A DNA stretch of 64,000 bases from assembly GCF_020089865.1 (NCBI RefSeq), contig NZ_JAIRBM010000007.1, positions 1 to 64,000 of the forward strand, given 5' to 3'. Under the pieces are notes generated by a model. The model did no database searches. It had not been told where the DNA came from and saw nothing but the letters and a program-made list of their open reading frames with translations. Shown here one piece after another: positions 17,604-26,807 of this stretch (positions within the stretch are counted from its first letter, which is position 1; each line of letters starts with the position of its first letter). A program made the position numbers and the translations under genes. The stretch is from Microvirga puerhi. Its GTDB lineage: Bacteria; Pseudomonadota; Alphaproteobacteria; Rhizobiales; Beijerinckiaceae.

Positions 17604-19244
17604 TCAGCAGAGCGTCAGATTCTGAGCCAAACCTGCCTCGCTGGTTTCCTTGTACTTCGGATTCATGTCCCGGGCCGTATCCGCCAGTGTCTTGATCGTC
17701 GTGTCCAGATCGACGCGATGCCGGCTCGCGATCTCATTGGTCGCGATCATGAAGGCTGTCCAGGCCTTCACGGCCCCGAAGGCGCAGCGCTCGATGCAGG
17801 GAACCTGCACATAGCCGGCAACCGGGTCGCAGGTCATGCCAAGATGATGTTCGATTGCCGATTCTGCGGCATTTTCAATCACTTGGGGCGAGCTATTCTG
17901 CGTCTGCGCGATCAGGGCTGCCGCCATTCCCGAAGCGACGCCAATCTCGGCCTGACAGCCGCCTTCGGCCGCGGCAAGGGTCGCGTTGTGCTTGCACAGG
18001 TAGCCGACAGCTGCTCCGGCGAGGAGACCCTGACGGATCTTGTCCATTGGCACCGCGCGAGGACTCTGTGTGAGAGCATACACCACCGCCGGCATGACCC
18101 CTGCGGAGCCGCCCGTCGGTGCGGTGATGACTAGGTGCCCGCGGGCGTTTTCTTCGGATGCCGCCAGGGCGCAGGCCGCAACAAGCCCAATCGCGCGATC
18201 GCTCTCGTATTTCTCGTCCATCGCCCTTTCCCAGACGGTTGCCGCTTTCGAGTGGAGCTTGATCGGTCCAGGCAGGACATCGTCCTTATAGGAAAGGCCG
18301 GTCTTGACGGTGGCGAGCATCGCGTTGGCGATCTTGTCCAGGAAGGCGTTGATCTGGTCCTCGCTTTTTCCGGACACCGCGACTTCGTTCGCCATGACGA
18401 CGTCGGCAACAGAGAGGTTGTTGTTCTCGGCATGCTGCCGCAACTCCTTCATCGTCGCATAGGGATATTTGGGCGCGCCTTTCTTGGGAGGTTGGTACCC
18501 CTTCCATTCGATGAAGCCGCCACCGACGGAATAGTATTCCTGCTCGTAAAGGACCTTGTCTCCCGCCATGAGTTGGCAAGTCATGGTGTTAGGATGCGGG
18601 AAGTCGCCCTTGGGTGCGTCATAGATGATGTCGGCCAGCGACAAGTTGAGCGTCTTTCCACCGAGTTGCACCGGATATGTTTGATCCGGCTTGACGATCA
18701 TTTCGTCCAGGAAACGTGGATCGACGGTCGCCGGCTCCTTGCCTACGAGACCCGCCAGCGCGGCGCGCTCGGTGCCGTGTCCCTTGCCTGTGGCGCTCAG
18801 GCTTCCGAACAGATGCACCTTGAGACCTGTGGCCTGCGCCAGTTGGTCCGCCGGCAGCTTCGCGCAACGCTGATAGAAGTCGTATGTGATGCGCATCGGC
18901 CCGATCGTGTGCGAGCTCGAGGGACCGGGCCCGACCTTGTAGAACTCGTCCACCAAGGTCATGACCGGGCCCTTGGCTGCCTTGACCACGTCGAGATCGG
19001 GCGACAGGGCCGAGCTCATCTTGAGGCCGGCATCGCCTCCTGCGGCGGCCTTGGCTACCTGCTGCGCACCGGCTTCCGTTGCGGCTTGCTGCGCACGCGC
19101 CTCAGGAGTCCAAGTCGTTCCCGTCATGACAGCGGCGGCGCCAATTGCGGCGTTGCGCATGAGAAAGGCCCGCCGGTCGATACCCGCGGGAACCGGCGTC
19201 TCCGGCGATGCCGGACGAAGATCGTCATTTTTGGTTGAGTCCAT
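17604..19244 (-). CDS. sdaA: L-serine ammonia-lyase (iron-sulfur type) with a twin-arginine signal-like N-terminus
   Basis: This protein of about 546 residues deaminates L-serine to pyruvate and ammonia. The beta-domain motif VGPGPSSSHTIGPMR and the alpha-domain GGSAGVMPAVVYAL are present, with cysteines in AEGGCQAE, MTCDPVAG and VPCIERCAFG suited to the family's [4Fe-4S] cluster. Unusually, residues about 20-53 read DRRAFLMRNAAIGAAAVMTG ... ARAQQ, which looks like a Tat signal and signal-peptidase site; the known enzymes are cytoplasmic. The start at 19244 has a CAGGAG site upstream; a start at 19307 is possible. A hairpin separates it from pflB. Confidence 0.88.
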   Translation of the reverse strand: MDSTKNDDLRPASPETPVPAGIDRRAFLMRNAAIGAAAVMTGTTWTPEARAQQAATEAGAQQVAKAAAGGDAGLKMSSALSPDLDVVKAAKGPVMTLVDEFYKVGPGPSSSHTIGPMRITYDFYQRCAKLPADQLAQATGLKVHLFGSLSATGKGHGTERAALAGLVGKEPATVDPRFLDEMIVKPDQTYPVQLGGKTLNLSLADIIYDAPKGDFPHPNTMTCQLMAGDKVLYEQEYYSVGGGFIEWKGYQPPKKGAPKYPYATMKELRQHAENNNLSVADVVMANEVAVSGKSEDQINAFLDKIANAMLATVKTGLSYKDDVLPGPIKLHSKAATVWERAMDEKYESDRAIGLVAACALAASEENARGHLVITAPTGGSAGVMPAVVYALTQSPRAVPMDKIRQGLLAGAAVGYLCKHNATLAAAEGGCQAEIGVASGMAAALIAQTQNSSPQVIENAAESAIEHHLGMTCDPVAGYVQVPCIERCAFGAVKAWTAFMIATNEIASRHRVDLDTTIKTLADTARDMNPKYKETSEAGLAQNLTLC

Positions 19245-19684
19245 CGTGACCGCACTCCTGTCTAGGCGCGGAGTTTTGGCAAAAGTATCGGACGGCCCCG
19301 CTGTCATTCGGAGACAAGGATATCGGGGTCGCTTCCAGAACTCCCTACAGCTCTGCTACCGTAACTCGACCCTATCGATATGCTTGACTGAGAGGGACAG
19401 CCCTTTGACAGTTTGAGACATGCCGAGACCGAGCCAGGAGCCTGATGGGAAGGTCTTCGTCCGCCCTGTTCCACCCATCATCTGATCAATGTAACTGAGC
19501 AGAGCTTCGCTCGGTGACAGCCAGCTCGGAGCGCGTATTCACCTGACTTGAGCAGGTCGAAGGCGTCGTTCATTACGAAATCGTAACTCCCGCGCAATGG
19601 AGAGGGCAGTCCGCCAAGCCTACAGTAATTATGCTTCAAGTACCAATCGATTTGCTGTCTTGCTTACCAAGTGGAGGATCCGGC
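19245..19684. other. 440-base intergenic region upstream of the serine dehydratase gene
   Basis: I looked for an FNR/FixK-type box (TTGAT-N4-ATCAA) on both strands and found only half sites, such as TTGAC near 19408 and TGATCAA near 19487. A weak inverted repeat (ACCTG/CAGGT) lies at 19541-19557. No gene or RNA is recognised here. Confidence 0.4.
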
Positions 19685-19894
19685 GTGCCTTCAGACCAAG
19701 AATTGAATAACGAAAACGCTGAGACATTTTGTCCATCGGAATTACAGCAGATCAGAGACGCTGTGAACGAGTTGCGCGCATTGAATCCGACATGCGTATT
19801 AGCCGACGTTGTCGAGGAAAAACTGCGAGCGATCAAGGGTGATGCGCAACCCTTTCTGCCGGAATTTTCCGTTCAGGAACGCAGGTTCGGTTAG
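19685..19894 (+). CDS. Small hypothetical protein (69 residues)
   Basis: The GTG at 19685 is preceded by GGAGG at 19673-19677 with 7 bases between, a better start than the ATG at 19631. The product is acidic and probably helical (SELQQIRDAVNELRALNP ... VVEEKLRAIKGD) with two Cys. No family is recognised. Base composition is more AT-rich than its neighbours. It stands alone between two minus-strand operons. Confidence 0.45.
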   Translation: MPSDQELNNENAETFCPSELQQIRDAVNELRALNPTCVLADVVEEKLRAIKGDAQPFLPEFSVQERRFG

Positions 19895-19977
19895 AGGAGG
19901 CGCGGACGGCGATCAATTCCATACCGACGTTGAAAAGATCACGGAGACGTGCCCTCGACTGACATAGCGAGGTGTAG

Positions 19978-19998
19978 GGGGAGGGACTTTCCCTCCCC
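19978..19998. terminator. Hairpin after the sugar-binding protein gene
   Basis: A 9-base G/C-rich stem (GGGGAGGGA at 19978-19986 with 19990-19998) has a 3-base loop. It lies 11 bases beyond the stop of the binding-protein gene on the minus strand. There is no long T-run. Confidence 0.5.
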
Positions 19999-20009
19999 AT
20001 TATTGAGGC

Positions 20010-20951
20010 TCAATCGTAGAGGACTGCTGCGATCTTAGGATCGTTCATGTTCGACTTGTCATAATAGAAGAATCCCGTATCGATGACCTTATCGAGCTTC
20101 TCCCCTTTGAGCGCCTTCACGGCGGCTTCGACCGTCTTGTAGCCGATGCCGACCGGGTTCTGCGTGATGGCGCCCGCCATGAACCCGTCCTGGATCGCCT
20201 GCTTCTGCTGCTTACCGGAGTCGTAGCCAATGATGACGAGCTTTCGGTTCATTTCCTTGGCGCCGTTGACCACACCGATTGCCGAGCCCTCGTTCGCGCC
20301 GAAGATACCTTTGAGCTTCGGATTGGCCTGAAGAATCGACTTTGTGATCTCCGTCGACTTGAGATGATCGCCGGAGCCGTATTGAACGCTCACGATGTTG
20401 ATCTTCGGGTATTTCTCCTTGATCCGGTTGACGAAGCCGTCACGCCGATCGATGCCTGTGCGACTGGTCTGGTCATGAACCACGAGGGCGATATCACCTT
20501 CGCCGCCGATGAGTTCGGCCATCTTGTCCGCTGCCAGCGCCGCTGCGGCAAGATTATTCGTCGCTGCGGTTGTGAGCGGGATATCGCTGTCGACGCCGGA
20601 ATCGAAGGCAATCACCGGAATCTTGGCCGCCTGTGCCTTTCGTAACAGAGGAATAGCTGCTTGACTGTCAAGAGCCGCGAAGCCGATGGCCTTCGGGTTT
20701 TTGGCCAGAGCGGCAGAGAGCATGTCGATCTGCTTGTCGACCATGGTTTCGCTGTCAGGACCCTCGAACGTGATCCGCACGTCGTTGTCCTTGGCAGCTT
20801 GCTCGGCACCGGCCTTCACGGCCTGCCAGAATTGGTGTTGGAAACCCTTTGAAATAAGGGGAATGTAGGTTTCCTGCGCCGTCGCGGGACTGGCGAGGCC
20901 GATAAGAGCGCCGATGCCGATGGCACCGATCAGAGAGCGTCTATTCCACAT
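20010..20951 (-). CDS. Ribose-type sugar ABC transporter, substrate-binding protein
   Basis: This 313-residue protein has a signal peptide (MWNRRSLIGAIGIGALIGLA, ending ATAQ) and the type I periplasmic-binding fold of RbsB-like proteins, with ISKGFQHQFWQAVKAGAEQAA, AFDSGVDSDIPLTTAATNN and DGFMAGAITQNPVGIGYKTVEAA. It delivers a sugar or polyol to the permease/ATPase pair encoded just upstream on the same strand. AAGGAGG precedes the start. No sugar-catabolic gene is nearby, so the ligand cannot be named. Confidence 0.92.
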   Translation of the reverse strand: MWNRRSLIGAIGIGALIGLASPATAQETYIPLISKGFQHQFWQAVKAGAEQAAKDNDVRITFEGPDSETMVDKQIDMLSAALAKNPKAIGFAALDSQAAIPLLRKAQAAKIPVIAFDSGVDSDIPLTTAATNNLAAAALAADKMAELIGGEGDIALVVHDQTSRTGIDRRDGFVNRIKEKYPKINIVSVQYGSGDHLKSTEITKSILQANPKLKGIFGANEGSAIGVVNGAKEMNRKLVIIGYDSGKQQKQAIQDGFMAGAITQNPVGIGYKTVEAAVKALKGEKLDKVIDTGFFYYDKSNMNDPKIAAVLYD

Positions 20952-21066
20952 GTTTTCCTCCTTGGGTCGTTATTTGTTGGTTCCAGTTCGCGAACTGGAT
21001 AAGCGTCCATAAGAGTCGGTCAGTTGCGTGGCGTTGCCTCCTTCGTAGCCGAGGGGTGCGGTATCC

Positions 21067-22071
21067 TTAGCCTCTGCGGCGCAGGATGTCGGCATAGACG
21101 GCGAGAATGATGATGATCCCCGTCACGACGGTCTGCCATTCCTGCGCGACGGATAGGATTCTCAGCCCGTTCGTGAGCACGCTGATGATGAGCGCGCCGA
21201 TGATCGTGCCGAGAATGGTGCCGCGCCCACCGCTGAGGGACGTGCCGCCGATGACAACGGCGGCTATGGCGTCGAGTTCATAGCCCTGGCCAAGCGCAGG
21301 CTGTGCGGAGTTCAGACGGGACGCAATAATGAGACCGGCGATGCCGCAGATCGAGCCGGAGAGCGTATAGACGATAATCTTCCAGAAATCGGTGTTGACG
21401 CCGGACAGACGAACCGCCTCCTCGTTGGATCCGAGGGCGAATGTATATCTGCCGAGCGCGGTCCGGGTCAGGATGATGCTCGAGACGATGGCGACAATGA
21501 AGAGGATGAGAACGCCGTTAGGGATCGGAAGAAATGGCAGGATTGCCCCGATGAGCGATTCCTGAGAAATCATGGGAAAGCTGGGCGTATCATTGAAATA
21601 GATGGGGCGCGTCCCGGAGATAACGAGCGCCAGTCCCTTCAGAAGCATCATCATGCCGAGTGTCGCAATGAATGGAGGGACCTTCATCTTGGCGATAATC
21701 GTGCCTGACACGGAGCCGCACAGGCCGCCGGCCGCAATGGCCGCGATGATGCCCACAGGCAGCGGTAGACCCCAGTAAGTCAGAAAGACGCCCGCAATGA
21801 CCGCGCAGAAGGTCATCAAGGTGCCAACCGACAGATCGATGCCGCCGGTGATGATCACGAACGTGGCGGCAACGGCGAGGACACCGTTTACGGCTGTGGC
21901 CTGCAGGATGCCGATCAGGTTATCTCTTTGGAGAAAATTCTCGGAGGCGATACTGAAGACCGCCATCAGCACGATCAGGCTCGCAAAGGCGAGGATCTTC
22001 TGCCACGTGCCCTGACTGAATACGGCGGATTTCGTGATCGTTCCGGCTTCTTGTTCGGCAAGGGTCGTCAC
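21067..22071 (-). CDS. Ribose-type sugar ABC transporter, permease
   Basis: This 334-residue inner-membrane protein has about eight to ten hydrophobic segments and the BPD_transp_2 signatures [16 protein letters not shown] and [20 protein letters not shown]. It forms the homodimeric channel for the binding protein at 20010. The start overlaps the stop of the ATPase gene (ATGA at 22068-22071), giving translational coupling; 115 bases separate it from the binding-protein gene. Confidence 0.93.
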   Translation of the reverse strand: MTTLAEQEAGTITKSAVFSQGTWQKILAFASLIVLMAVFSIASENFLQRDNLIGILQATAVNGVLAVAATFVIITGGIDLSVGTLMTFCAVIAGVFLTYWGLPLPVGIIAAIAAGGLCGSVSGTIIAKMKVPPFIATLGMMMLLKGLALVISGTRPIYFNDTPSFPMISQESLIGAILPFLPIPNGVLILFIVAIVSSIILTRTALGRYTFALGSNEEAVRLSGVNTDFWKIIVYTLSGSICGIAGLIIASRLNSAQPALGQGYELDAIAAVVIGGTSLSGGRGTILGTIIGALIISVLTNGLRILSVAQEWQTVVTGIIIILAVYADILRRRG

Positions 22072-23612
22072 GTGGTTGATTCCCTTATCATCGCATCCGC
22101 GGCGTCTGTCGTTATGCTTTGTCGTTGCGTGGCGAGCCGCATGATGTCCTCCTGCGTCGCCCCTTCGGCGGGCAATTCACCGGTGAGACGTCCTTCGCAC
22201 ATCACGGCAATTCGGTGGCTCATACGAAGGATCTCGGGAAGCTCGGAGGAAATCATGACAATGGCGCGGCCTTGGGCGGCCAGGGCGTTCAGAAGCTTGT
22301 AAATTTCGTTCTTCGCACCGACGTCGATTCCGCGTGTCGGCTCATCGAAAAAGAGGATCTCGCAATCCCGCGCGAGCCATTTCGCGATCACGATTTTCTG
22401 CTGATTGCCGCCAGACAGAAACCGGACTTCCTGAGAGTCTGAGGGGGTCTTGATGCGCAACTGCCTGATATAGGCGCGCGCCGTCTCCCGGATTGCCCGG
22501 ACCTTTAGAAAGACGTGCATGGAGAGGAAGCGGCCCAGGCATGGCATCACGATATTGGTCGCGACGTCCATGCCTGTCGCGAGCCCGAACCGCTTTCTGT
22601 CCTCGGAGAGGTAGCCAATGCCTAGCCGCACGGCGTCCTCAGGCGATCCGATTTCAACAGGCTTGCCGCGGACGAGGATTTCACCACCATCGATGGGATC
22701 GGCACCAAAGATCGCTCTCGCGACTTCGGTCCGTCCCGCGCCCATCAGGCCGGCAAAGCCAAGGATTTCACCCTTTCGCAAATGAAAGCTGACATCACGA
22801 ATAGCCGAGCCCCGACTGAGGTTGCGGACCTCCAGCATGACCTCGTGACGCGACAGATCCGGAACTTCCGATTTCGTCTCGGTCAGGCTGCGACCAACCA
22901 TCATGGAAATGATGGTGTCAATCGTCGTGGAGGCCGTCGGGACCGTTCCGACATACTCGCCGTCGCGCATGACGGTCACGCGATCGGAGATCTCCTTCAG
23001 CTCATCCATCTTATGAGAGATATAGACGATGCCCACGCCGTTGGCCTTGAGCTGGCGGATGATGCTGAACAATTCCAGTATCTCCGACCTGTTCAGGGCG
23101 GCTGTCGGCTCGTCCATGATCAGGACCCGGGATCTGAATGACAGGGCCTTGGCAATCTCGACCATCTGTTGCTTGGCGACGGTCAATTCGCCAACCTCGA
23201 CGCGCGGGTCGAGCCTCAGGTTCATGTGTTCGAGAATATCCGCAGTATTCCTGTTGAGGGCGTCCTCATCAAGGAAAAGCCCGAAAGCGCGCCTCGGCTC
23301 ACGGCCAATAAAGATGTTCTGCGCGGCCGTGAGGTCATTCATCAGGTTGAGTTCCTGATGAATGATGCTGATACCCAGATCTTGCGCAGCACGAGGCGAG
23401 GTGATGTCGACCGGAATGCCATCGATGCAGATCTCCCCGGCGTCCTTTTTGTAGATGCCGGCGAGGATCTTCATCAGGGTCGATTTTCCTGCGCCGTTTT
23501 CCCCCATGAGAGCATGAACCTCGCCGGGAAGGAGTTCAAACCGCGCCTGCTTGAGCGCCTGTACGCCAGGGAATGCCTTGTCCAGATTCGCGATTGTAAC
23601 GAGCGGCATCAT
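22068..23612 (-). CDS. Ribose-type sugar ABC transporter, ATP-binding protein (double cassette)
   Basis: This 514-residue RbsA/MglA-type ATPase has two nucleotide-binding halves. The first has Walker [10 protein letters not shown] and Walker [13 protein letters not shown]. The second has a degenerate Walker [10 protein letters not shown], with a normal signature FLSGGNQQK and Walker [15 protein letters not shown], as is usual in the family. It powers the permease at 21067. Two consecutive ATGs (23612 and 23609) are possible starts, with AGGAG upstream. It is the first gene of the ABC operon. Confidence 0.94.
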   Translation of the reverse strand: MMPLVTIANLDKAFPGVQALKQARFELLPGEVHALMGENGAGKSTLMKILAGIYKKDAGEICIDGIPVDITSPRAAQDLGISIIHQELNLMNDLTAAQNIFIGREPRRAFGLFLDEDALNRNTADILEHMNLRLDPRVEVGELTVAKQQMVEIAKALSFRSRVLIMDEPTAALNRSEILELFSIIRQLKANGVGIVYISHKMDELKEISDRVTVMRDGEYVGTVPTASTTIDTIISMMVGRSLTETKSEVPDLSRHEVMLEVRNLSRGSAIRDVSFHLRKGEILGFAGLMGAGRTEVARAIFGADPIDGGEILVRGKPVEIGSPEDAVRLGIGYLSEDRKRFGLATGMDVATNIVMPCLGRFLSMHVFLKVRAIRETARAYIRQLRIKTPSDSQEVRFLSGGNQQKIVIAKWLARDCEILFFDEPTRGIDVGAKNEIYKLLNALAAQGRAIVMISSELPEILRMSHRIAVMCEGRLTGELPAEGATQEDIMRLATQRQSITTDAADAMIRESTT

Positions 23613-24192
23613 GGAGCCGCGCTCCTCGGACGGGCGGGCGCGCGACTTCGTGCCGGTGCGGTGATGGGCAGGACATTGCCCCTGATCCGCATATGCTCCT
23701 CCCGACCGCCACCCTTCGACGATCCGAGCCTCTTAGGATCCTACCCGACACTCACAGAGTGTGAGGGGACTAAAGATCCTGAGGCTTCCTCTTATGAAAA
23801 GATGATATTCATGAAGAACGAAACGAGGCAACTGAAATAAAATTTCATGTCGAGCTGGCGCCCCCAAAACGTGGCGACGGCATTTGCCGAAAGAGGGCCA
23901 ACCGTAACGGCGATCATGTAATTACGTGTCATCGTCTATCGGGACGGATCCAGCATACTTGTCGCGAGAGGTCGATCTCAGGATTGCGTCGGCCGATTGC
24001 CTGCCGGGCGGAAGTGTCGGCGATGTGCCCAAGAGCGGCCCCGGTTCATGTAACTGTGTCTAGACCTGCTGCTCTCTGCGCAGCGTGATGGAATTTATCG
24101 CAGACTTTGATGCGTGGAAGGTCTCTTGCAATCTTGCTGACCCTTCAGGGTTGGCTAAGATCCGGTGCCGGTCGATTACCGAGGAGAACAAT
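23613..24192. other. 580-base divergent intergenic region between the sugar ABC operon and the second binding-protein gene
   Basis: No gene is recognised here. For the minus strand, TTGCCT (23831-23826) and TATCAT (23807-23802) with an 18-base spacer could be the ABC operon promoter. An operator-like repeat, ACACTC-ACA-GAGTGT, lies between it and the gene at 23748-23762. The plus-strand promoter is listed separately. Confidence 0.35.
24134..24161 (+). promoter_or_regulatory. Putative promoter of the second family 5 binding-protein gene
   Basis: TTGCTG at 24134-24139 and TAAGAT at 24156-24161 are separated by 16 bases. The spacer contains a short palindrome, ACCCT-TC-AGGGT (24140-24151), which could be an operator. 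The predicted transcript would start about 25 bases before the ATG at 24193. Confidence 0.35.
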
Positions 24193-25797
24193 ATGCTTTA
24201 TCGCACAACAGCCGCCAGCTTCACACTTCTCACCATGATGAGTGTTGCCTCCGCAGAGACGCTCGTCGTCTGCACCGAAGCGAGCCCTGATTACCTTAAT
24301 CCGCAGTTCTCGACGGCTAACACCTCCTTCGATGTCGCGGGCCAGATCTACAATCGCCTCGTTGAGGTCGAGCGGGGCGGTTCGAAGATCGTCCCTGGTC
24401 TGGCGGAGTCATGGACGATCTCGGATGACGGGCTCACTTATACGTTTAAACTCCGCAAGGGTGTCAGCTGGCAGTCCAGTCGCTCATTCAAGCCAACTCG
24501 GCAATTTAATGCCGACGACGTCATTTTTACGTTCCATCGCATGATGGATGACAAGCATCCATTCCATGGCGTAGGACGAGGAAGTTACGAGTATTATGCG
24601 AGTCTCGCGGCTCCCTTCATAAAGTCGATCGATAAGGTCGACGATTATACTGTCCAGTTCGTACTCAAAGAGCCACAAGCTGCGCTGCTTGGCGTCCTCT
24701 CCGTCGAGCCCATGTCCATTTTCTCCGCCGAGTACGCCGATGCCATGCAGAAGGCGGGAACGCCGGATCAGGTCGATCAGGCTCCGGTCGGAACTGGACC
24801 CTTCAGCTTCGTTGCTTACCAGAAGGATGCGACGGTTCGTTTCAAGCGTTTCCCGGAGTACTGGGGGGAGGCTGCAGGCTTACCGGATCGCACTGCGCAG
24901 GTGAGTGATCTGGTATTCGTCATTACGCCGGATGCCAGCATCCGCTATGCCAAGGTGAGGACCGGTGAGTGCCATATCGCGCGCTATCCAAATCCCGGTG
25001 ATCTGGCGTCGATGAAGGCCGACGCCAATCTGAATGTTCTGTCCGGCACGATTGCCGATATGAGCTATCTTGCCTTCAATAATCAAAAGAAGCCGTTCGA
25101 TGATCGTCGGGTTCGCGAGGCGTTGACCTATGCGACCAACATCCCGGCTCTCGTGGAGACGGTCTATCAAGGAACCGGCACGCCGACGGCAGCGCTCATT
25201 CCACCCACCCTGTGGGGGCATAGCGATGAGGTCAAGGTTCGCGCATACGATCCCGAGAGAGCCAAGAAGCTTCTCGCGGAAGCTGGCTTTCCGGACGGCT
25301 TCAAGACCACTCTCTGGGCTATTCCGGTGGTCAGGGCCTACATGCCGAATGGACGTCGTGCCGCCGAGCTGATTCAGGCTGACTGGGCCAAAGTGGGCGT
25401 GCAGGCCGAGATCAAGTCCTATGAATGGGGCGAGTATCTCAAGCGTACACGCCAGGGCGAGCACGACGTCGCCATGAGCGGCAGTACGTGGGATTATCCC
25501 GACCCGAGCCAGATCCTGACTTTGAGCTGGAGCTGCGATGCCGTCGCCACCGGAGGAAACCGGGCGCGCTGGTGCAACAAGGACTTCTCGGACAAGCTGG
25601 CTCGTGCGAACTCCATCAGCGACCAGGCCGAGCGCACGAAGCTCTACCTTGAGATCCAGAAGATCTTCCAGGACGACTCGGCGTCTCTTCTGTTTGCCAA
25701 CGCCCAAGCATTCACGCCGGTCCGCAAGGAAGTCTCCGGCTACAAGATGCATTTCTTCGGTGGTCAGCCCTTCTACGGGGTGTCCCTGAAGAAATAG
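24193..25797 (+). CDS. ABC transporter substrate-binding protein, family 5 (paralogue of the protein at 2191)
   Basis: This protein of about 534 residues has a signal peptide (MLYRTTAASF ... SVASA) and the SBP_bac_5 fold. It matches the protein at 2191 along the whole length, for example LVVCTEASP, RQFNADDVIFTF, MPNGRRAAELIQADWAK and SYEWGEYLKR. The ATG at 24193 has GAGGAG upstream; the frame opens earlier at 24085 but without a signal peptide. Again there is no permease or ATPase gene nearby. A creatininase-family hydrolase follows, pointing to an amide- or guanidine-containing ligand, which is an inference from position. Confidence 0.92.
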   Translation: MLYRTTAASFTLLTMMSVASAETLVVCTEASPDYLNPQFSTANTSFDVAGQIYNRLVEVERGGSKIVPGLAESWTISDDGLTYTFKLRKGVSWQSSRSFKPTRQFNADDVIFTFHRMMDDKHPFHGVGRGSYEYYASLAAPFIKSIDKVDDYTVQFVLKEPQAALLGVLSVEPMSIFSAEYADAMQKAGTPDQVDQAPVGTGPFSFVAYQKDATVRFKRFPEYWGEAAGLPDRTAQVSDLVFVITPDASIRYAKVRTGECHIARYPNPGDLASMKADANLNVLSGTIADMSYLAFNNQKKPFDDRRVREALTYATNIPALVETVYQGTGTPTAALIPPTLWGHSDEVKVRAYDPERAKKLLAEAGFPDGFKTTLWAIPVVRAYMPNGRRAAELIQADWAKVGVQAEIKSYEWGEYLKRTRQGEHDVAMSGSTWDYPDPSQILTLSWSCDAVATGGNRARWCNKDFSDKLARANSISDQAERTKLYLEIQKIFQDDSASLLFANAQAFTPVRKEVSGYKMHFFGGQPFYGVSLKK

Positions 25798-25812
25798 GCC
25801 GCGTGATGAAGC

Positions 25813-25842
25813 CCTATGTCCCGACGTAATTCGGGACATAGG
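25813..25842 (+). terminator. Hairpin after the second binding-protein gene
   Basis: Perfect 12-base arms (25813-25824 with 25831-25842) enclose the 6-base loop CGTAAT, 15 bases after the stop codon. There is no T-run. It may limit read-through into the creatininase gene, as the hairpin at 3816 does for the paralogue. Confidence 0.5.
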
Positions 25843-25907
25843 CGCTGCGTGAATCCTAAGGGGTCCCAGGATCCTGGTTATGATGAGATGAAGAGAGCAG
25901 AAACGCT

Positions 25908-26735
25908 ATGACGGTTGAAGTGGAATGGGCGCGAATGACGGCGCCTGAGCTCAAGGTTCTGGCAGGGCGCCCCAACGCATTGGCTGTGCTTCCAGTCGGC
26001 TCGCTTGAGCAGCATGGGCCGCACCTGCCGGTGATTACTGATACGGCGAGCGCCAGTGCAGCGGCAATCCGAGCGGCACGATCGGTCGCTCACGATATCC
26101 CCGTTGCCGTTCTCCCGGGGCTCTGGCTCGGCATGAGCGAACACCATTTCCCCTTCGGTGGCACCATCAGCCTCGACTATGATGCATATCATGGGATTCT
26201 CCGCTCCATCGTGCGTTCGCTCAAGGCTCTCGGCTTCAAGCGCCTTTTGATCGTCAACGGTCACGGCGGCAACATCGACCCGTTGGCAGTTGCCGTACGT
26301 GAGCTTGCGGTCACTTTCGCGATGCCGATTGTTGCGACGACGCCATGGATGCTGGTCCCGGACGAGATTGCGGCTATCGCAGAAACCGAAACACCCAAGC
26401 ATGCCTGCGAGGGTGAAGCCTCCGTGATGATGGCGATCGCCGGCGACATCGTGCGGACAGACAAGTTCGACGAGGCGGTGCAGCAGGCGCCCAAACGTGT
26501 GGAATCGCCTCGCGGCTTCTCGCGTTTCTATTCCTTCTCCGAGCGGGCTCCGGTCACCGGTACTTGGGGAGATCCGCGGCCTGCAACCGCGCAGAAGGGA
26601 GAGCGCTTTCTGAATGCTCAGGCCAAGGTATTGGCGGAGAGCATGCTGGATCCGCATCTATGGTCGGTGCCGGACCCTGTCTGGCAAGAGGATCGCGGCC
26701 AGGGAACGACCTCCGGAAGAGCCGATCACGGTTGA
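25908..26735 (+). CDS. Creatininase-family amidohydrolase
   Basis: This 275-residue protein has the metal-binding motifs of the creatininase fold: PVGSLEQHGPHLP (Glu/His), the Asp in ITDTA, the loop RLLIVNGHGGNID, and HACEGEAS with a Glu ligand. Family members include creatinine amidohydrolase, MftE peptidases and formamide hydrolases that open cyclic or linear amides. It follows a binding-protein gene by 110 bases, and the two may import and hydrolyse the same compound. Exact substrate is unknown. Confidence 0.9.
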   Translation: MTVEVEWARMTAPELKVLAGRPNALAVLPVGSLEQHGPHLPVITDTASASAAAIRAARSVAHDIPVAVLPGLWLGMSEHHFPFGGTISLDYDAYHGILRSIVRSLKALGFKRLLIVNGHGGNIDPLAVAVRELAVTFAMPIVATTPWMLVPDEIAAIAETETPKHACEGEASVMMAIAGDIVRTDKFDEAVQQAPKRVESPRGFSRFYSFSERAPVTGTWGDPRPATAQKGERFLNAQAKVLAESMLDPHLWSVPDPVWQEDRGQGTTSGRADHG

Positions 26736-26775
26736 CTATGGTGAATTGGTTCTGATTTTCCGCAAGGATCTTCAT

Positions 26776-26807
26776 CTGGTCACTGTCCCGCAACGGGCAG
26801 TGACCAG
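26776..26807. terminator. Bidirectional hairpin between the creatininase and LysR genes
   Basis: A 10-base stem (26776-26785 with 26798-26807) continues after one bulged T into a further CCCG/CGGG pairing around a CAA loop. It overlaps the LysR stop codon at 26780 and sits between convergent genes, as a shared terminator would. Confidence 0.6.

Noticed and set aside
19308..19630. FNR/FixK box controlling the fermentative genes
   Set aside because: Only half sites (TTGAC, TGATCAA) without the partner at the right spacing were found.
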